64,000 bases of DNA, taken from the NCBI RefSeq assembly GCF_949628215.1, contig NC_134279.1, positions 77,506,830 to 77,570,829 on the forward strand. Direction: 5' to 3'. The notes under the pieces were generated by a model. The model saw only the letters and a program-made list of their open reading frames with translations. It had not been told where the DNA came from and did no database searches. This stretch comes from Phalacrocorax aristotelis (lineage: Eukaryota; Chordata; Aves; Suliformes; Phalacrocoracidae). This document shows positions 1-11,224 of the stretch, piece after piece. Made by a program: the position numbers and the translations under genes. How positions within the stretch are numbered: the stretch's first letter is position 1; each line of letters opens with the position of its first letter.

Positions 1-3000
1 TTTCCTTTTCCTCTGGTAGCTAATCAGCCCAGGGTGTGTTTATGTACAAGCAGAGAGCTGTCTTCATCCCAGCCTTTCTCCTCTCTGCATCCCCAGGATG
101 CAGTCCTATGTGGAGTTAGCTGATGTTTCCCTAATGAATCAAACCATTTGCTCCAGAAATACAAGGTGCAGGGCCAATATTTTCAAAAGCTGCCTTTAAA
201 ACTCTGGCAGCAATTTAGTGTGGTCATGTTTCTGAGTGTGAAGTTCTTCATGTATGAATGCTTGCACTCAGGATTTATTTGCTTGGACTGCACTAACATC
301 CGTGTGGGGAGCGTGACCATGAACCCAAAGTTTTCCATGTGCTATCTGCTAGATGGAGGAAAATGGGTTTAAAGGATTAGAAACCAGGTAAAGACTGGAA
401 ACCTCATAAGGATTTGCAGATCTGGGGTGGTGTTTAGGGCTATAGAGCAGGGATCGAGTTAGAGAAAAGGAAAATGAAAAAAAAATGTACATTTATGTGA
501 AGCAAACTCAACAGTTTCTAGTACATTCACTACGATCTTTCTTTGCACTTCACTAAGGGGGGTGAGATATGCCTTTCTGTGCACATCTGGGAGCACAGCA
601 CATGGAACATGGTGCACAGGTCCCAGAGGTGGCCAGACCTGGAAATGGTCTGACCACATCAGCACCATCCAAAATCAAGATTAATTAGTCCTTGCGGGAG
701 CATACCGGCTCCAGTGCTGCCATGTGAACATGATACGAAACTGCAATTAGGACCTGAATGGGGACCTGCCGTTTAGATGTACTAACCCTTGCTGACCTTG
801 CCTGGGGAACCCTAACACACCCCTACCTCACACCTCATCTGTTATCTGCTGTGCTTGGAAGGAACGGTCCACAGCTCAACCTGAGCACGATGTTTGCAAT
901 GGGTTTTTCTGAATGATTAGTGGCATGGACTGTCTCAGATGTACAGGGCAGGACCACACCATGTTGTGCACACCATAAGTGCAAACTAGAAAGATGTCCT
1001 TGCCCCAGCCCACAAGCAAATCTGTCCTAGTTCTGTACCACGGACACACACCCCCATTTTTAGCCTTTTCTACTTTTAAAGAAATGCAAAATTTAATCCA
1101 GAAATAAAACCACGAAGAGTCTTGCAGCTTTTATGGAGAAAAGTGTGCTTGCTCAGGAAGCGTGAAATTAAAAGCTCTCAAGCGTGCATTTGCCCGGCAC
1201 CACACCACGTGTACCTCGCCAGCTCCGCAATGGGCTGGGAGCTAACTAATTCGCTCCATGGCCTCATCCTGCAAACATGCACCCCTGCAAGCAAGGCTTA
1301 CTCATGGAAACACTATGCCTGCATTCCTGTTAGCGAGCGACTCAGGAGGAACCTGCTCCCTGGGCTGCCCAGGGGACATGGCTGGCACTGTCCAAGCAGT
1401 CAGCCTGGCACCGCTGGGAGAGCTCCAGCAGCACAGCAAGCCACCAAGCCTGGCCAAGAGCATGGGATCCCACATGCTCTGAAGGACACCCTCTGGCCAT
1501 GCTCAAGGCCACACTTTGATGTTTTCTGACAACACAGACACCAAAATCTCTTCTTGAAATAAAGTGCCTTCAAGCAGCTCTCAACAGGCTCCAGAGACAC
1601 CCTTAGGAGTTTTACTAAAAGCAGCTTCCCTGCCTGTCCCTCCCTGTGTTATCAGAGTTTGCTTTGTGGTGTATTTTCTTTAGGAAAATTTGGATGTTGT
1701 TGTTCCACAGCCCCCTCCAACAGCCTTCAAGTTCCTCAAGGCTGGGCATGACACACAAAATGGGCTCCTGCCAGTTGACTCCCAAATCACAGCACTGCCT
1801 TGAATGTTTGCAAGGCTGCATAATGGTCAGTCTCCCACTCCTCAACATCATGGGCCAGACACAGCAGGGCAAGCCGGCCTCTGATCCACAAACCACGTTT
1901 TCTGGGGCAAGACAGGAACACACCGGGTCTGGAAACTATGTCACCTCCCAGGGCTCCCAGCTCAGATGGTCCCCATGGAGGTTGTAACTGTGTGCTGTGA
2001 CACATGACCCTCTGTCCCTGCCTGTGCACCCCCCCATCCCCTGCTGGGAGGCTCAACATATGTGATCTCACACTTTGGAAGGGAAGAAAACCAAGGGACC
2101 TGCCCGTCTCTGAGAGATGGGGTAGCAAAAAGCTGCTTGCTTTCAAACCCGGTGGGGTTTGAAAGGCTTGTCTCCCCTGGGGGAGAACTCCCCCATGGGA
2201 TTGAGGTTTGTCCCCACCACGACAGAAGCTGAGGTACCCCCAGGACCTTAGAAATCCCCTGAGGACTACAGTGCCTTTGCAGAGTTTTAGGGAGCGCCTG
2301 CTGTGACCCCTCCTGCATGGCTACAGCTCTATTGGTAACGGTGCATCGACGTGCACGTAATACGTTCCAGACTCCTTTGGTTTGACTGATGCATATTTTG
2401 ACATCTCAGAGAAAACATTTTGCAAGATGCACAGTCAAAGGCTCTTTCAAGCTGAGATGTTGTGGAAAGCTGCATGAGCTCTCCAAGGCACTATCTCTCT
2501 CTCTCTGCCAGCTGCTCTAATGAAAGCTCCCTGTGCAGGCCAGAAGATACAGCAGGGAATAATACATTCCTTTAAATAGCATCCTAGCTGGCTTGAGGAG
2601 GCCATGAACATTTTAACTCACTTATAATTTTCTTGCGGTTCAGCCCTCTCTCCTGCAGCAGGTTCTCAGGGCACCAGGGCCAAGCGAAGACACGGAAGCC
2701 ATTAAAATGGCATTAGCTAACCCATGACCGTTCAGGGAGTGTTTGTGTTCATGTCCTTTCCTGAGCGATACTGCACGCCGCACAATACCTACCCTGTAGT
2801 GTGCTGCTTAGACCTTAATTACCCGGAGGTAACTGGCACATGAAGACAGAGCGCTCAGGTCAGCAGAGGAGACCTTGTTCCACTAGGGACTGATCTCAAA
2901 GAGATGATCGCTTCAATAACATGTGGTGCTGGCCAGAAAATGCTCCTCCAACATTTTCCATGTGACATTTTTCCAGAGGCAAAGCCAGCTAAAGAGGTCC

Positions 3001-4798
3001 CTGAATGTCCTCCTCCTTCGGACCAATGCAACCGTCTATAAACCAAGTCAGTGAAAGAAAACGCTTGGGGTCAAGGGGGGGAGGAAATTAATTGTGATTA
3101 AAAACAGTGCACAGACCCCATTTGCAGCATGACCCACAAGCAATTCTTTTGGCACAGCAGCAGGACAGCAAACTGCTGAGCAACAGCAGGAAAGCACTGG
3201 GGCCAAGGAGCATTGGGATTCCCTTAAAGCAGCTTTGGTCAAGGAGAAGCTTGAATAGGAGACTGTCTCCTGGGTGACTAGAAGGAGCAGCATGAGAGCA
3301 ATGGTGAGAGGCTTAGGATTTTTATATAGAAAGAGTTATTTAGAGTAATTTCCAGTCTCCCTCCCCATAGGAAATTGCTAATAAAAACTTAAGATTCAGT
3401 GGCAACAGCAGTCTCCAGCCTATATAAAAAATAAAAAGAGGAAAAAATGTTTTGGGGACAATATCAAAAGGATCATTTTCTCTGCTGAAAGCTGAAATTC
3501 TTCCACAAAAATGTCATTTTGCCACTCCCCAGAAAACCAAAAAAAATATCAGTGTTTTTCCATGGGTGATTTTTAATGGTTGCCTCATTGTCTTCAACTT
3601 CAATGCTCCTCCTGCAGAGCCTCTCAGCCCTGCCCTCGCCTCACTGTGCCCATCAGCTCACGTACAGCCTCTCCAGGACGGGCCAGGTTTCTCTCTCATG
3701 CAGCTCGCAGCACACCCAGTGCTGGCATTTTAATGAGATTATGTTACTGATGGGGATACTCTGATACAGCCACAGGTTTGCGATGCTGAACGTGTGTGAT
3801 ACCAGAGCATGTCAGAGGTGCTGGGCTTTCTTTCTGGTTTAATTTCTCTGCACCACCCTGTGCTTCTTATCTTGCTCTACCATTGTCCCAAAATACATCT
3901 ACTTCTTATCCCAAAGGTTTGATGTTACAGAAATAATTGGTGGCACTGTAATACTTCTCACCTTTGTGAGGCAAATGGTGTCAAACAGCCCTACAAGTGT
4001 TCCATGTTTTACAGGGGCATTTTAAAGAATATCCCTCAATTTTATCAGGTGTTTTCTTTTGTTATGCAGCTCTACAAAGGATTTTTTAAACCACCCATCC
4101 TGGCATGGGTTTGTTTGCTGGTGTAAACAATTTGTGTTGCATAGGTCTCCAGCAATCAGTTCAAGTTTATCATAGAATATTAGAAAAAAAAGTTGCATCC
4201 TCATCGAATTCTCAGCAGAAGCAGATCTTCTCTTAGCTGAGAAGATCTGGTTTCTCTATCAGCCTTTATCTTGAGAGAAAGAAGTTCTTTACATTTGCTT
4301 TACAGTGAGAAATTTGGTCCTCTTGGGGGCCAAAATTACCTTTCTTCACTTATTTCCAAAGTTTGGGAATGGGTTAATTTGCATTGAGCCAAACCACAGT
4401 CAGGCTTCCTCAGACCCAAAGGACAACTCTGTTTGCTAGAAGTTCATCTTCACATGGTATTTCCAGCACAAGGAGAGACCATCAAAACAGCTTTTTATGG
4501 GAGCTGAACCACTTCCACCCCTCCAGCTGAAGCTGTGTGAGAAAGGACTCTCTGTTTAACCATATTGAAATATTGTGGCTCTTCTGGTGACGGTGAGGAC
4601 AGGTGGCCTTTCCCTGCTTCCCAAACTGAAACTGGAGCAGCTTTTCACTTTGTAAAGCAGCCCTTTGGTAAGTCTGTAATGAGGGTGTGCACACGACCTG
4701 CCACCAGCCTAGCACGATGGCAGCTGGGAGATGCCAACATCATGCTCCCTCCAGGAGAGGACTGGCGTCCTGCACATGCTGCCACCAAAACAGTGTCA
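1..4798. other. Intergenic sequence, no gene recognised
   Basis: Open frames up to 135 codons occur on both strands, often overlapping, with no domain, signal peptide or splice-consistent structure that I can recognise. A short (CT)n run sits near 2493-2507 and the inverted repeat at 4222-4249. The 2400-2700 part (with CCTTTAAATAGC and TTATAATTTTC) is AT-rich and could be regulatory, but nothing shows this directly. Confidence 0.6.
4222..4249. repeat. Perfect inverted repeat, 11-bp arms
   Basis: CAGATCTTCTC (4222-4232) and GAGAAGATCTG (4239-4249) are exact reverse complements separated by TTAGCT. No associated element is recognised. Confidence 0.85.
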
Positions 4799-4803
4799 GC
4801 ACC
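4799..4803. repeat. Target-site duplication GCACC, left copy
   Basis: This perfect 5-bp direct repeat matches 6071-6075 on the other side of the LTR, as expected from retroviral integration. It fixes the element ends even though one terminal base is mutated. Confidence 0.75.
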
Positions 4804-4981
4804 TCTGGTGGGTTGACCCTGGCTGGACACCATGATGTCCACCAAAGCTGATCTATCCCTCCCCTCCTCAGCTGGACAGGGGACAGAAAATATAACAAAA
4901 GGCTTGGTCGAGATAAGGACAGGGAGAGATCACTCAGCAATTACCGTCACAGGCAAAAGAGACTCAAATTGGGGAAACCAG

Positions 4982-4987
4982 TTTATT
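4982..4987 (-). terminator. LTR poly(A) signal AATAAA
   Basis: TTTATT on plus is AATAAA on minus, within TACAAATAAACTGG, about 180 bases before the U5 end of the LTR. It is consistent with minus-strand orientation of the element. Confidence 0.55.
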
Positions 4988-5214
4988 TGTATTACCAATC
5001 AAATCAGAGCAGGATTATGAGAAAATAAAAACAAATCTTAAAATGCCCTCTCCCCCCACCCCTCCCTTCTTCCCAGGGCTTAATTTCATTCCCAAATTCT
5101 CTACCTCCTCCCTCTGAGCAGCGCAGGGGGACGGGGAATGGGGGTTGCCATCGGTTCATCACACCTTGCTTCTGCCGCTCCTTCCTCCTCAGGGGCAGGA
5201 CTCCTCACACTCTT

Positions 5215-5482
5215 CCCCTGCTACAGCGTGGGGTCCCTCCCACGGGAGACAGCCCTCCATGAACTTCTCTAATGTGGGTCCTTCCCACGGCATGTAGTTC
5301 TTCACGAAGTGCTCCAGCGTGGGTCCCTTCCACAGGGTCCTTCAGGAACAGACTGCTCCAGCGTGGGTACCTGGTCCTGTCAGTGACTTGGCACTCTCAA
5401 GTCCTGCCAGGAACCTGCTCCAGTGTGGGCTTCCCATGGGGTCACAGTCTGCTTCTGGCACATCCACCTGCTCTGGTGTGGG
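5215..5482. repeat. Degenerate repeats (CTCCAGCGTGGGTCC motif) inside the LTR
   Basis: At least five diverged copies of a unit containing CTCCAGCGTGGG plus a CTTCCCACGGG-like arm recur at about 45-65-base spacing (for example near 5222, 5270, 5310, 5360, 5418 and 5469). The array leads directly into the younger 39/41-bp array, so the whole middle of the LTR is built from short repeats. Confidence 0.6.
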
Positions 5483-5720
5483 GTCCTCCAGGGGCTGCAG
5501 GGGGATATCTGCCCCACCGCCAACCTCCAGGGGCTGCAGGGGGCACAGCCTGCCTCACCGCTAACCTCCAGGGGCTGCAGGGGGATATCTGCCCCACCGC
5601 TAACCTCCAGGGGCTGCAGGGGGATATCTGCCCCACCGCTAACCTCCAGGGGCTGCAGGGGGATATCTGCCCCACCGCTAACCTCCAGGGGCTGCAGGGG
5701 GCACAGCCTGCCTCACCGTG
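5483..5720. repeat. Six-copy tandem array of 39/41-bp units inside the LTR
   Basis: The units start AACCTCCAGGGGCTGCAGG and end with one of two tails: A, GATATCTGCCCCACCG (39 bp); or B, CACAGCCTGCCTCACCG (41 bp). Copies are A 5483-5521, B 5522-5562, A 5563-5601, A 5602-5640, A 5641-5679, B 5680-5720, giving the order A-B-A-A-A-B. Copies 3-5 are identical except at the array edges. The 39-bp unit is a multiple of three, so reading frames stay open through the array on both strands, which explains the long open frames here. There are no unique spacers, so it is not a CRISPR array. Confidence 0.9.
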
Positions 5721-5880
5721 ATCTTCACCATGAGCTGCAGGGGAACCTCTGCTTCAGTGCCTGGAGCACCTCCTCCTCCTCCTCCTCCTTCACTGCCCTT
5801 GGTGTCTGCAGGGCTGTTCCTCTCACATATTCTCACTCCTCTTTCCAGCTGCAGTTGCACAGGTTTATTTTCCCCCCTGA

Positions 5881-5888
5881 CTTAAATA
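5881..5888 (-). promoter_or_regulatory. LTR TATA-like box TATTTAAG
   Basis: It lies about 180 bases inside the U3 edge of the LTR on the minus strand, after a GC-rich stretch. Its position relative to the AATAAA at 4982-4987 sets the transcriptional orientation. Whether it is still active cannot be told. Confidence 0.5.
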
Positions 5889-6070
5889 CATTACCCCAGG
5901 GGCAGTACCACCGTTGCTGATGGCCTCAGCCTTGGCCACCGGCGGGTCCATCTTGGAGCTGGCTGTCACTGGCTCTACTGGACATGGGGGAAGCTTCTAG
6001 CAGCTTCTCACAGAAGCCACCCCTGTAGCCCTCCCTGCTACCAAAAACCTTGCCATGCAAACCGAATACA

Positions 6071-6075
6071 GCACC
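6071..6075. repeat. Target-site duplication GCACC, right copy
   Basis: This matches 4799-4803 and abuts the TGTATTC start (minus strand) of the LTR. Confidence 0.75.
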
Positions 6076-6699
6076 AGCCATGGACCTGATACTGCGGGGC
6101 TCATCCTCGCTAGCAGATGTTTGTAGAGGCAGCAGCTGGGATGCCACCTTTGCCTTTCTGCTCTGGACTCAGCTACATCAAAATCCAGATGCAGAGTAGC
6201 TCCATGTTTGAAGATTATGAATGCTGAGGGTTTGAAGCAGGCCCTGGGAGAGATGGAAACCAGCCAAATCTGTTCTCTTGTAAGCTTTCCCATCTCAGGT
6301 GTCTCACACAAATTCTGACCACAGATGGTCACCTATCTTAATGTTCCCTGCCCCATTCCCTCAAATTACACATAGCTTTCAACACCACACCTGCTCAGCT
6401 CCATGCCTTGCATGGAAAACCTCCACTCACCCCAAAGCTTTCAGTTCTTTCCTCATGTTCCACATAACTTTCACCCATTTTTTCTACCCCCATCCCATCA
6501 TCACCCATGGAGCTGTTCAGTCACTTTTTTCCTTTGTCTCCTGCTGAAGAAAGGGAATGTCCAAATTTATGTATCCAAGAAAATAAGCCTGTTATCCCAG
6601 CAAAGCCTGAAGCAAAGACATATTCCTGCTCTGGGCTGGGTTGATCCATGGACAAGTTTGTTTAATTTGGGCATCTTCCTATGGCACAGCTTTCACACC
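6076..6699. other. Intergenic sequence between LTR and CR1
   Basis: Unique sequence. The frame at 6403-6831 is an artefact that runs from unique DNA into the CR1 body. Nothing else is seen. Confidence 0.6.
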
Positions 6700-7461
6700 C
6701 ATATTCAGGTCCTGCACCTGGGTCAGGGCAACCTCCAGTATCAGTACAAGCTGAGGGATGAAGGGATTGAGAGCAGCCCTGTGGAGAAGGACTTGGGGGT
6801 ACTGGTGGATGAAAAGCTGGACATGAGCTGACAATGTGCGCTTACAGCCCAGAAGGCCAGCTATATCCTGGGCTGCACCACAAGCATAGCCAGCAGGTTG
6901 AGGGAGGTGATTATGCCCCTCTGCTCCACTCTGGTGACACCCCCCTGCAGCGCTGTGGCCAGCCCTGGAGCCCTCAGCACAAGAAGGGCATGGACCTGTT
7001 GGAGCAGGTCCAGAGGAGGGCACAGAAATGATCCGAGGGACAGAGCCCCTCTGCTGTGAGGCCAGGCTGAGAGAGTTGGGGTTGTTCAGCCTGGAGAAGA
7101 GAAGGCTGTGGGGAGACCTTATTGCGGCCTTCCAGTGCTTAAAGAGGACTTACAAGAAAGATGGGACAGACTTTTTTGTAGGGGCTGATGCAATAGGACA
7201 AGGGATAATGGTTTTAAACTAAAAGAGGGTAGACTGAGACTAGATATAAGGGGGACATTTTTTACAATAAGGGCGCTGAAACCCTGGCCCAGGTTGCCCA
7301 GGGAGGTGGTCGATGCCCCATCCCTGGAAACCTTCAAGGTGAGGTTGGACGGGGCTCTGAGCAACCTGATCTAGTTGGGGATGTCCCTGCTCACTGCTGG
7401 GGGGTTGGCCTAGATGACCTTTAAAGGTCTCTTCCAACCCAAACCATTCTATGATTCTATG
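6700..7461 (+). mobile_element. CR1 LINE, 5'-truncated 3' end
   Basis: From about 6706 the sequence matches the end of the CR1 reverse-transcriptase ORF: one frame gives YKLRDEGIESSPVEKDLGVL, and another gives [19 protein letters not shown] (within 7028-7222), followed by the 3' UTR. It ends with two ATTCTATG copies (7446-7453, 7454-7461), the diagnostic CR1 tail. Frameshifts and stops show it is dead. There is no poly(A) and no clear target duplication, as is normal for CR1. It is the least decayed CR1 in the window. Confidence 0.93.
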
Positions 7462-9889
7462 ACATCAGCTGCACCCAAGCCACAGACAGCTTCAAAAACT
7501 CAGTGATGGCACTGTTTTAAATGCATACACAAGCCAAAGCCCTGCAGAAACACATGCAACATATTCCTTGCATGTCATCTTATCACACAAGGAGGCAGCT
7601 CTTTCCTGAATGTGTCCTCCATGGAGAGTACATTGTAGAGTACCTAACCTGAGGTCAGAGCTGTAGTGCATTCCCCATTACCATCACCATCACCAATTCA
7701 CTGCCTGAAATGCCCCAAACTACAGATCTATGTAACGTGAGCACCCAACCCCTATACACTAGCCTTTCCACTCAACTACTGCTCTTACCCTCAGTCCTTG
7801 CAATATCTCAACCAGTTTGTTCCACGAGGAGACACCACTTCCCCTAGGACAGCAGGAGGGAGACAAGTAGCAGTCACCCAAAAGCCCAAGCCTCAGATGA
7901 AGGCTGGTACCTGCAGAGGTCCTAGCCAGGGACCCCACCAGGGTCTGCCGTCCACTGAGCCAGGAAGGAGCAGAGCACGTCCATCGCTCAGCTGCAGGAG
8001 CCTGCAGCCCAGTGAATTAAATATTCAACAACCACTAAACTCACAAATAGACAGTAGGCGCCAGAATCCTCAGCTGTGACTCCTTGGACTACACTGGATT
8101 TACGCTGATTTAAGCCAGCTGAGGATCTGCACCATCAGGCCAAGTCCTGCTGGCCTACCTCAAGCTGATGGCTGGTTGACGTGACTGATGACTAAGGTTT
8201 CCATTTAGCCTAAATCGAAGCATGAGCAGTGCCTATGTAGTGCTACCATTGTTGTCTCCAGCCTTTTGTCTCAGGCTGTAACCGATAGGCCTAATAACCA
8301 AAATCATACTGCATGCATTCATTCACCCTCTTCGCAAACAGCATGTTATTGAGCTCAGTGGTGAAAAGGCATGCACAAACACAATGGGGCTGGGATTAAG
8401 CCCAGCTGCATTACCAAAGTAAATACTTTTGCTGCTGACAGTTTGTCTGTAGGGATTTGGAGAAAAGTTTTGTGCATCTACTTAGGCAACATATGGTTTT
8501 ATTTTCCCTGTTAACAAAAACAGTAGTGGTCAAAAGTCAACACCCTCTGATGACTGTTTGGTGGCCAATGTGGAATGGGCTTGGTGGTCTAAGTCCAGTT
8601 TCTTACATGTCCACATAAAAATGAACCTCTTCCTGCATTCCTCTCTCACTTGGTGCTGTGGTTTACAGTCTCCGCAAGGAAGCTGAGGGGTTTTTGAGGT
8701 TAATCTCATCTGTCCTCCTTTCTGATTGAAAGCCATCAGTGACGTGATTCGGGTGAAGATACCTTGCTCGCTTCTTTAATTCCTCTTGTAATGAAAACCC
8801 CTCCACAATCTGTTTCCTTGAAGCTTGAAGAGAGTCAGAATTAATCCACATTAGCCAGGGCATGCCAACTAGTCTGACTTCTAAAGCAAACACAGAGCCG
8901 ATGAGGACAAGCACCATGCCAAGAATACAAATCGTTTGAATTTAGCCCTTCATCTCCAAGCCGAACGCGTACTGTTCTCCAAAGATCTCTGCAACACTCA
9001 ATCAACAGCTGGTCACCTTCACATCTGAAACAGAGAAGAAAATCCACGAGGGCCTGGCTTTATATTTGGCGATGACTTCAGTGGGGTGGTAAAGGGCAAA
9101 AAGTTGGCTGAGCTTCCACGGGTGCCCATCTCACATAGTTCCAGTGAAGCAATTGGCAGATACTGGCACTCAGCACCATTGGGAAGAAAAAAAACAACCA
9201 CCACCACCATCAAACTCTCCATAGTTGACCCCCCTAAAAGGTTTTAAGGCTCTCAAGGTGCAAACAGGTCTTGTCTACACGGAGGTAATGAGAATTACAG
9301 CAACTAGAGCACAAGCGCTAACACTTAGCATGTGTAGGGTCAGAAGCAGCTCGAGAGCTGTGAAGGGGTGTTAACTAGACCCACCACATGAAGTAATTGT
9401 TTTTAAGGGAGTGTATCCAAGCTGGAACACAGCAATGCAGAACATACACACTAAGACAGGTGTAATCCTAGGCATGGTGGGTGGGAAGCAAGGCTGGAAA
9501 ATTACAATTAAGAAGCCAAGAGGTGTTGCATAATCCAGACTTCCCTGCCAAGATGAAGGTAGTTTTATTGAGGGACAGATCCTGCACGATGCCCAGCTAC
9601 TTCGGCAACGTGTTTGCCATCCTCAGATGCTACTGACATCTCTGGAAGCTGAAGGTCCAAAGTATTTTGCAGGGGATGCTCCAATTGCCCATGGACAGCC
9701 AGCGATGGGCAGGCAGCCAGGGCCGGAGGAGCTAAGCCAGGAAGAGAAAATGCTGCAGCTCAGGTTGACACGCAAAGGGAGCTCACAAACGAGCCATCAC
9801 AGTCCCATGGTCACACATGCGTCCATCCACAGAGGACAAAGGTAAAGGCAGAAATTTTTTCTGTTCCTATGAAAGACAATCGGTGAAAA
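7462..9889. other. Intergenic sequence, no gene recognised
   Basis: Moderate-GC unique sequence without recognisable coding exons or transposable elements. Short CAC/CAT-rich patches occur near 7677-7696 and 9196-9213. Confidence 0.55.
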
Positions 9890-10225
9890 CAAAAGCTTGT
9901 AGTAACATTTTTCTGCAGAAGTTCAGGGGTTTTCATTGAAAAAGCAAAAACTGAAAAATATTTGGTTTCTGGCAATCAAAAACTGGAAACATTTTGGCAA
10001 CAAACCAAAACAATTTGGGGTTTCTGGGTTTTGGTTTTGTTTTGGGTTTTCGCCAAACTCCTTAGCTTTCCTTTGCCAAAAAATCTGCACATTTTTCAAG
10101 CTTTTTCTTTCTCAATGAAAACCCCAAAATTGTTGTTGAAATTGGACTTTTCCCACAGAAATTTTTTTTAAAGGCATTTTCGGCAAAAAGAATGTTTTGA
10201 ATGAACAATTTCATCCAGCTCTGTA
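9890..10225. repeat. AT-rich, partly self-complementary block, possible old DNA transposon
   Basis: About 335 bases full of AAAAACTGAAAA, CAAAACAATTTGGGG and their near reverse complements (CCAAAATTGTTGTTG, GTTTTGGTTTTG), ending CAATTTCATCCAGCTCTG. Such sequence resembles the degraded non-autonomous DNA elements I know from reptile and bird genomes, but no intact terminal inverted repeats or target duplication can be drawn. Open frames here are a result of the low complexity. Confidence 0.4.
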
Positions 10226-11224
10226 AGCAGATCCCTTGGAGGGACTATCACACCCTCACTTTTATCTCCTCTCCCCAGATCACTTTTCTCACCCATGGGA
10301 CTCAGGGCTGACCACGGTCTGGTTTTGACCACCACACGGCCAAGCCCTAGAGTTGTGGAGCAGCCATGCTGACCTGCCCAGGGACAAACAAATCTGAGGT
10401 GGGAATGGCTTGAGCTTTTCTATGAAATACCAACTCTCTCTGTCAAAATTAAGAAATACAGCAAAGCAAAATAAGTATCTGGATTCTAAATTCAGTAGAT
10501 CTTGTACTAGGACCTGATGGACCACATTGGTACCCATGGTTCTGAGAGACGAAGGTCCTCCAAAGCATCCAAACAGCATTTATCCACAGGTTCTTTAGAG
10601 CTGCTGGCTCTGGGTCCACCATAAGCTCCTCACAAAGTACATGGCTGATACAGTCTGCGTTAATATTCAAGGTTTGGCACAGGAAAAGTGGACATGAAAA
10701 AGAGGACTTCTAACACAAATACAATGCTATCGACTAAAAAGAAAATTAAGAACTTTAATACTTTTCTACTCCAGCACTGAACTCAGAGATGGAGCTGAAG
10801 AGCGAACCCAGCTCAGAACTGAGAAGGTGTTTGAACCCTGTCTCCAGGGATAACTTTGATCTGACCCAACACTGAAACCAGAAACTGCACAGAAGTGAGG
10901 GAAATTTGGACTGGATTCTGAGTGCCAGAGTTTAGACTGCATTTTTACAACAGAGTCAAACTACAATAACAAATCTCAGCTTCCTGAAGTTCTGTGAATG
11001 TGAATTTGGACCGGGTTTTGAATTTCAGTCTTCCAACCAATCTCCCATTAAATAGCCATTGAAATAGCCATTCTTTGCCCAGTTAAAACTAAGAGATCTT
11101 GGAGTCTTTAGAACAAAGTAGAGCCATCTTATGGCTTTTTTTTTTCCTGGAAATATCCTCTTTCTTTCTTTCAAGGTCTGTTTGGATGTTTTCTTTGGTT
11201 GAGGGACTAAACTAGGTATTTAAT
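10226..11224. other. Intergenic sequence, no gene recognised
   Basis: No repeat or coding structure is recognised; the few open frames are short. Confidence 0.55.

Larger units (their letters stand above)
4804..6070 (-). mobile_element. Solo LTR of an avian endogenous retrovirus, about 1.27 kb
   Basis: Read on the minus strand, the element begins TGTATTCGGTTTGCATGGC at 6070 and ends CAACCCACCAGA at 4804 (the expected terminal CA has become GA). It is flanked by a perfect 5-bp direct repeat GCACC (4799-4803 and 6071-6075). A TATA-like TATTTAAG lies at 5881-5888 and an AATAAA at 4982-4987, so the long stretch between them is the transcribed part (R/U5) and the unusual length comes from internal tandem repeats. 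No gag, pol or env sequence flanks it, so it is a recombination-derived solo LTR. I recognise the family from avian genomes from memory; a formal name would need a repeat-library search. Confidence 0.85.

Noticed and set aside
5483-5720. CRISPR-like regular array
   Set aside because: Units are contiguous without unique spacers, inside a retroviral LTR, in a vertebrate genome.
5272-5920. Long repetitive frames (149 and 165 codons, plus strand) that look like a repeat protein
   Set aside because: They are created by the 39/41-bp tandem array within the LTR and lie antisense to the LTR's transcription.
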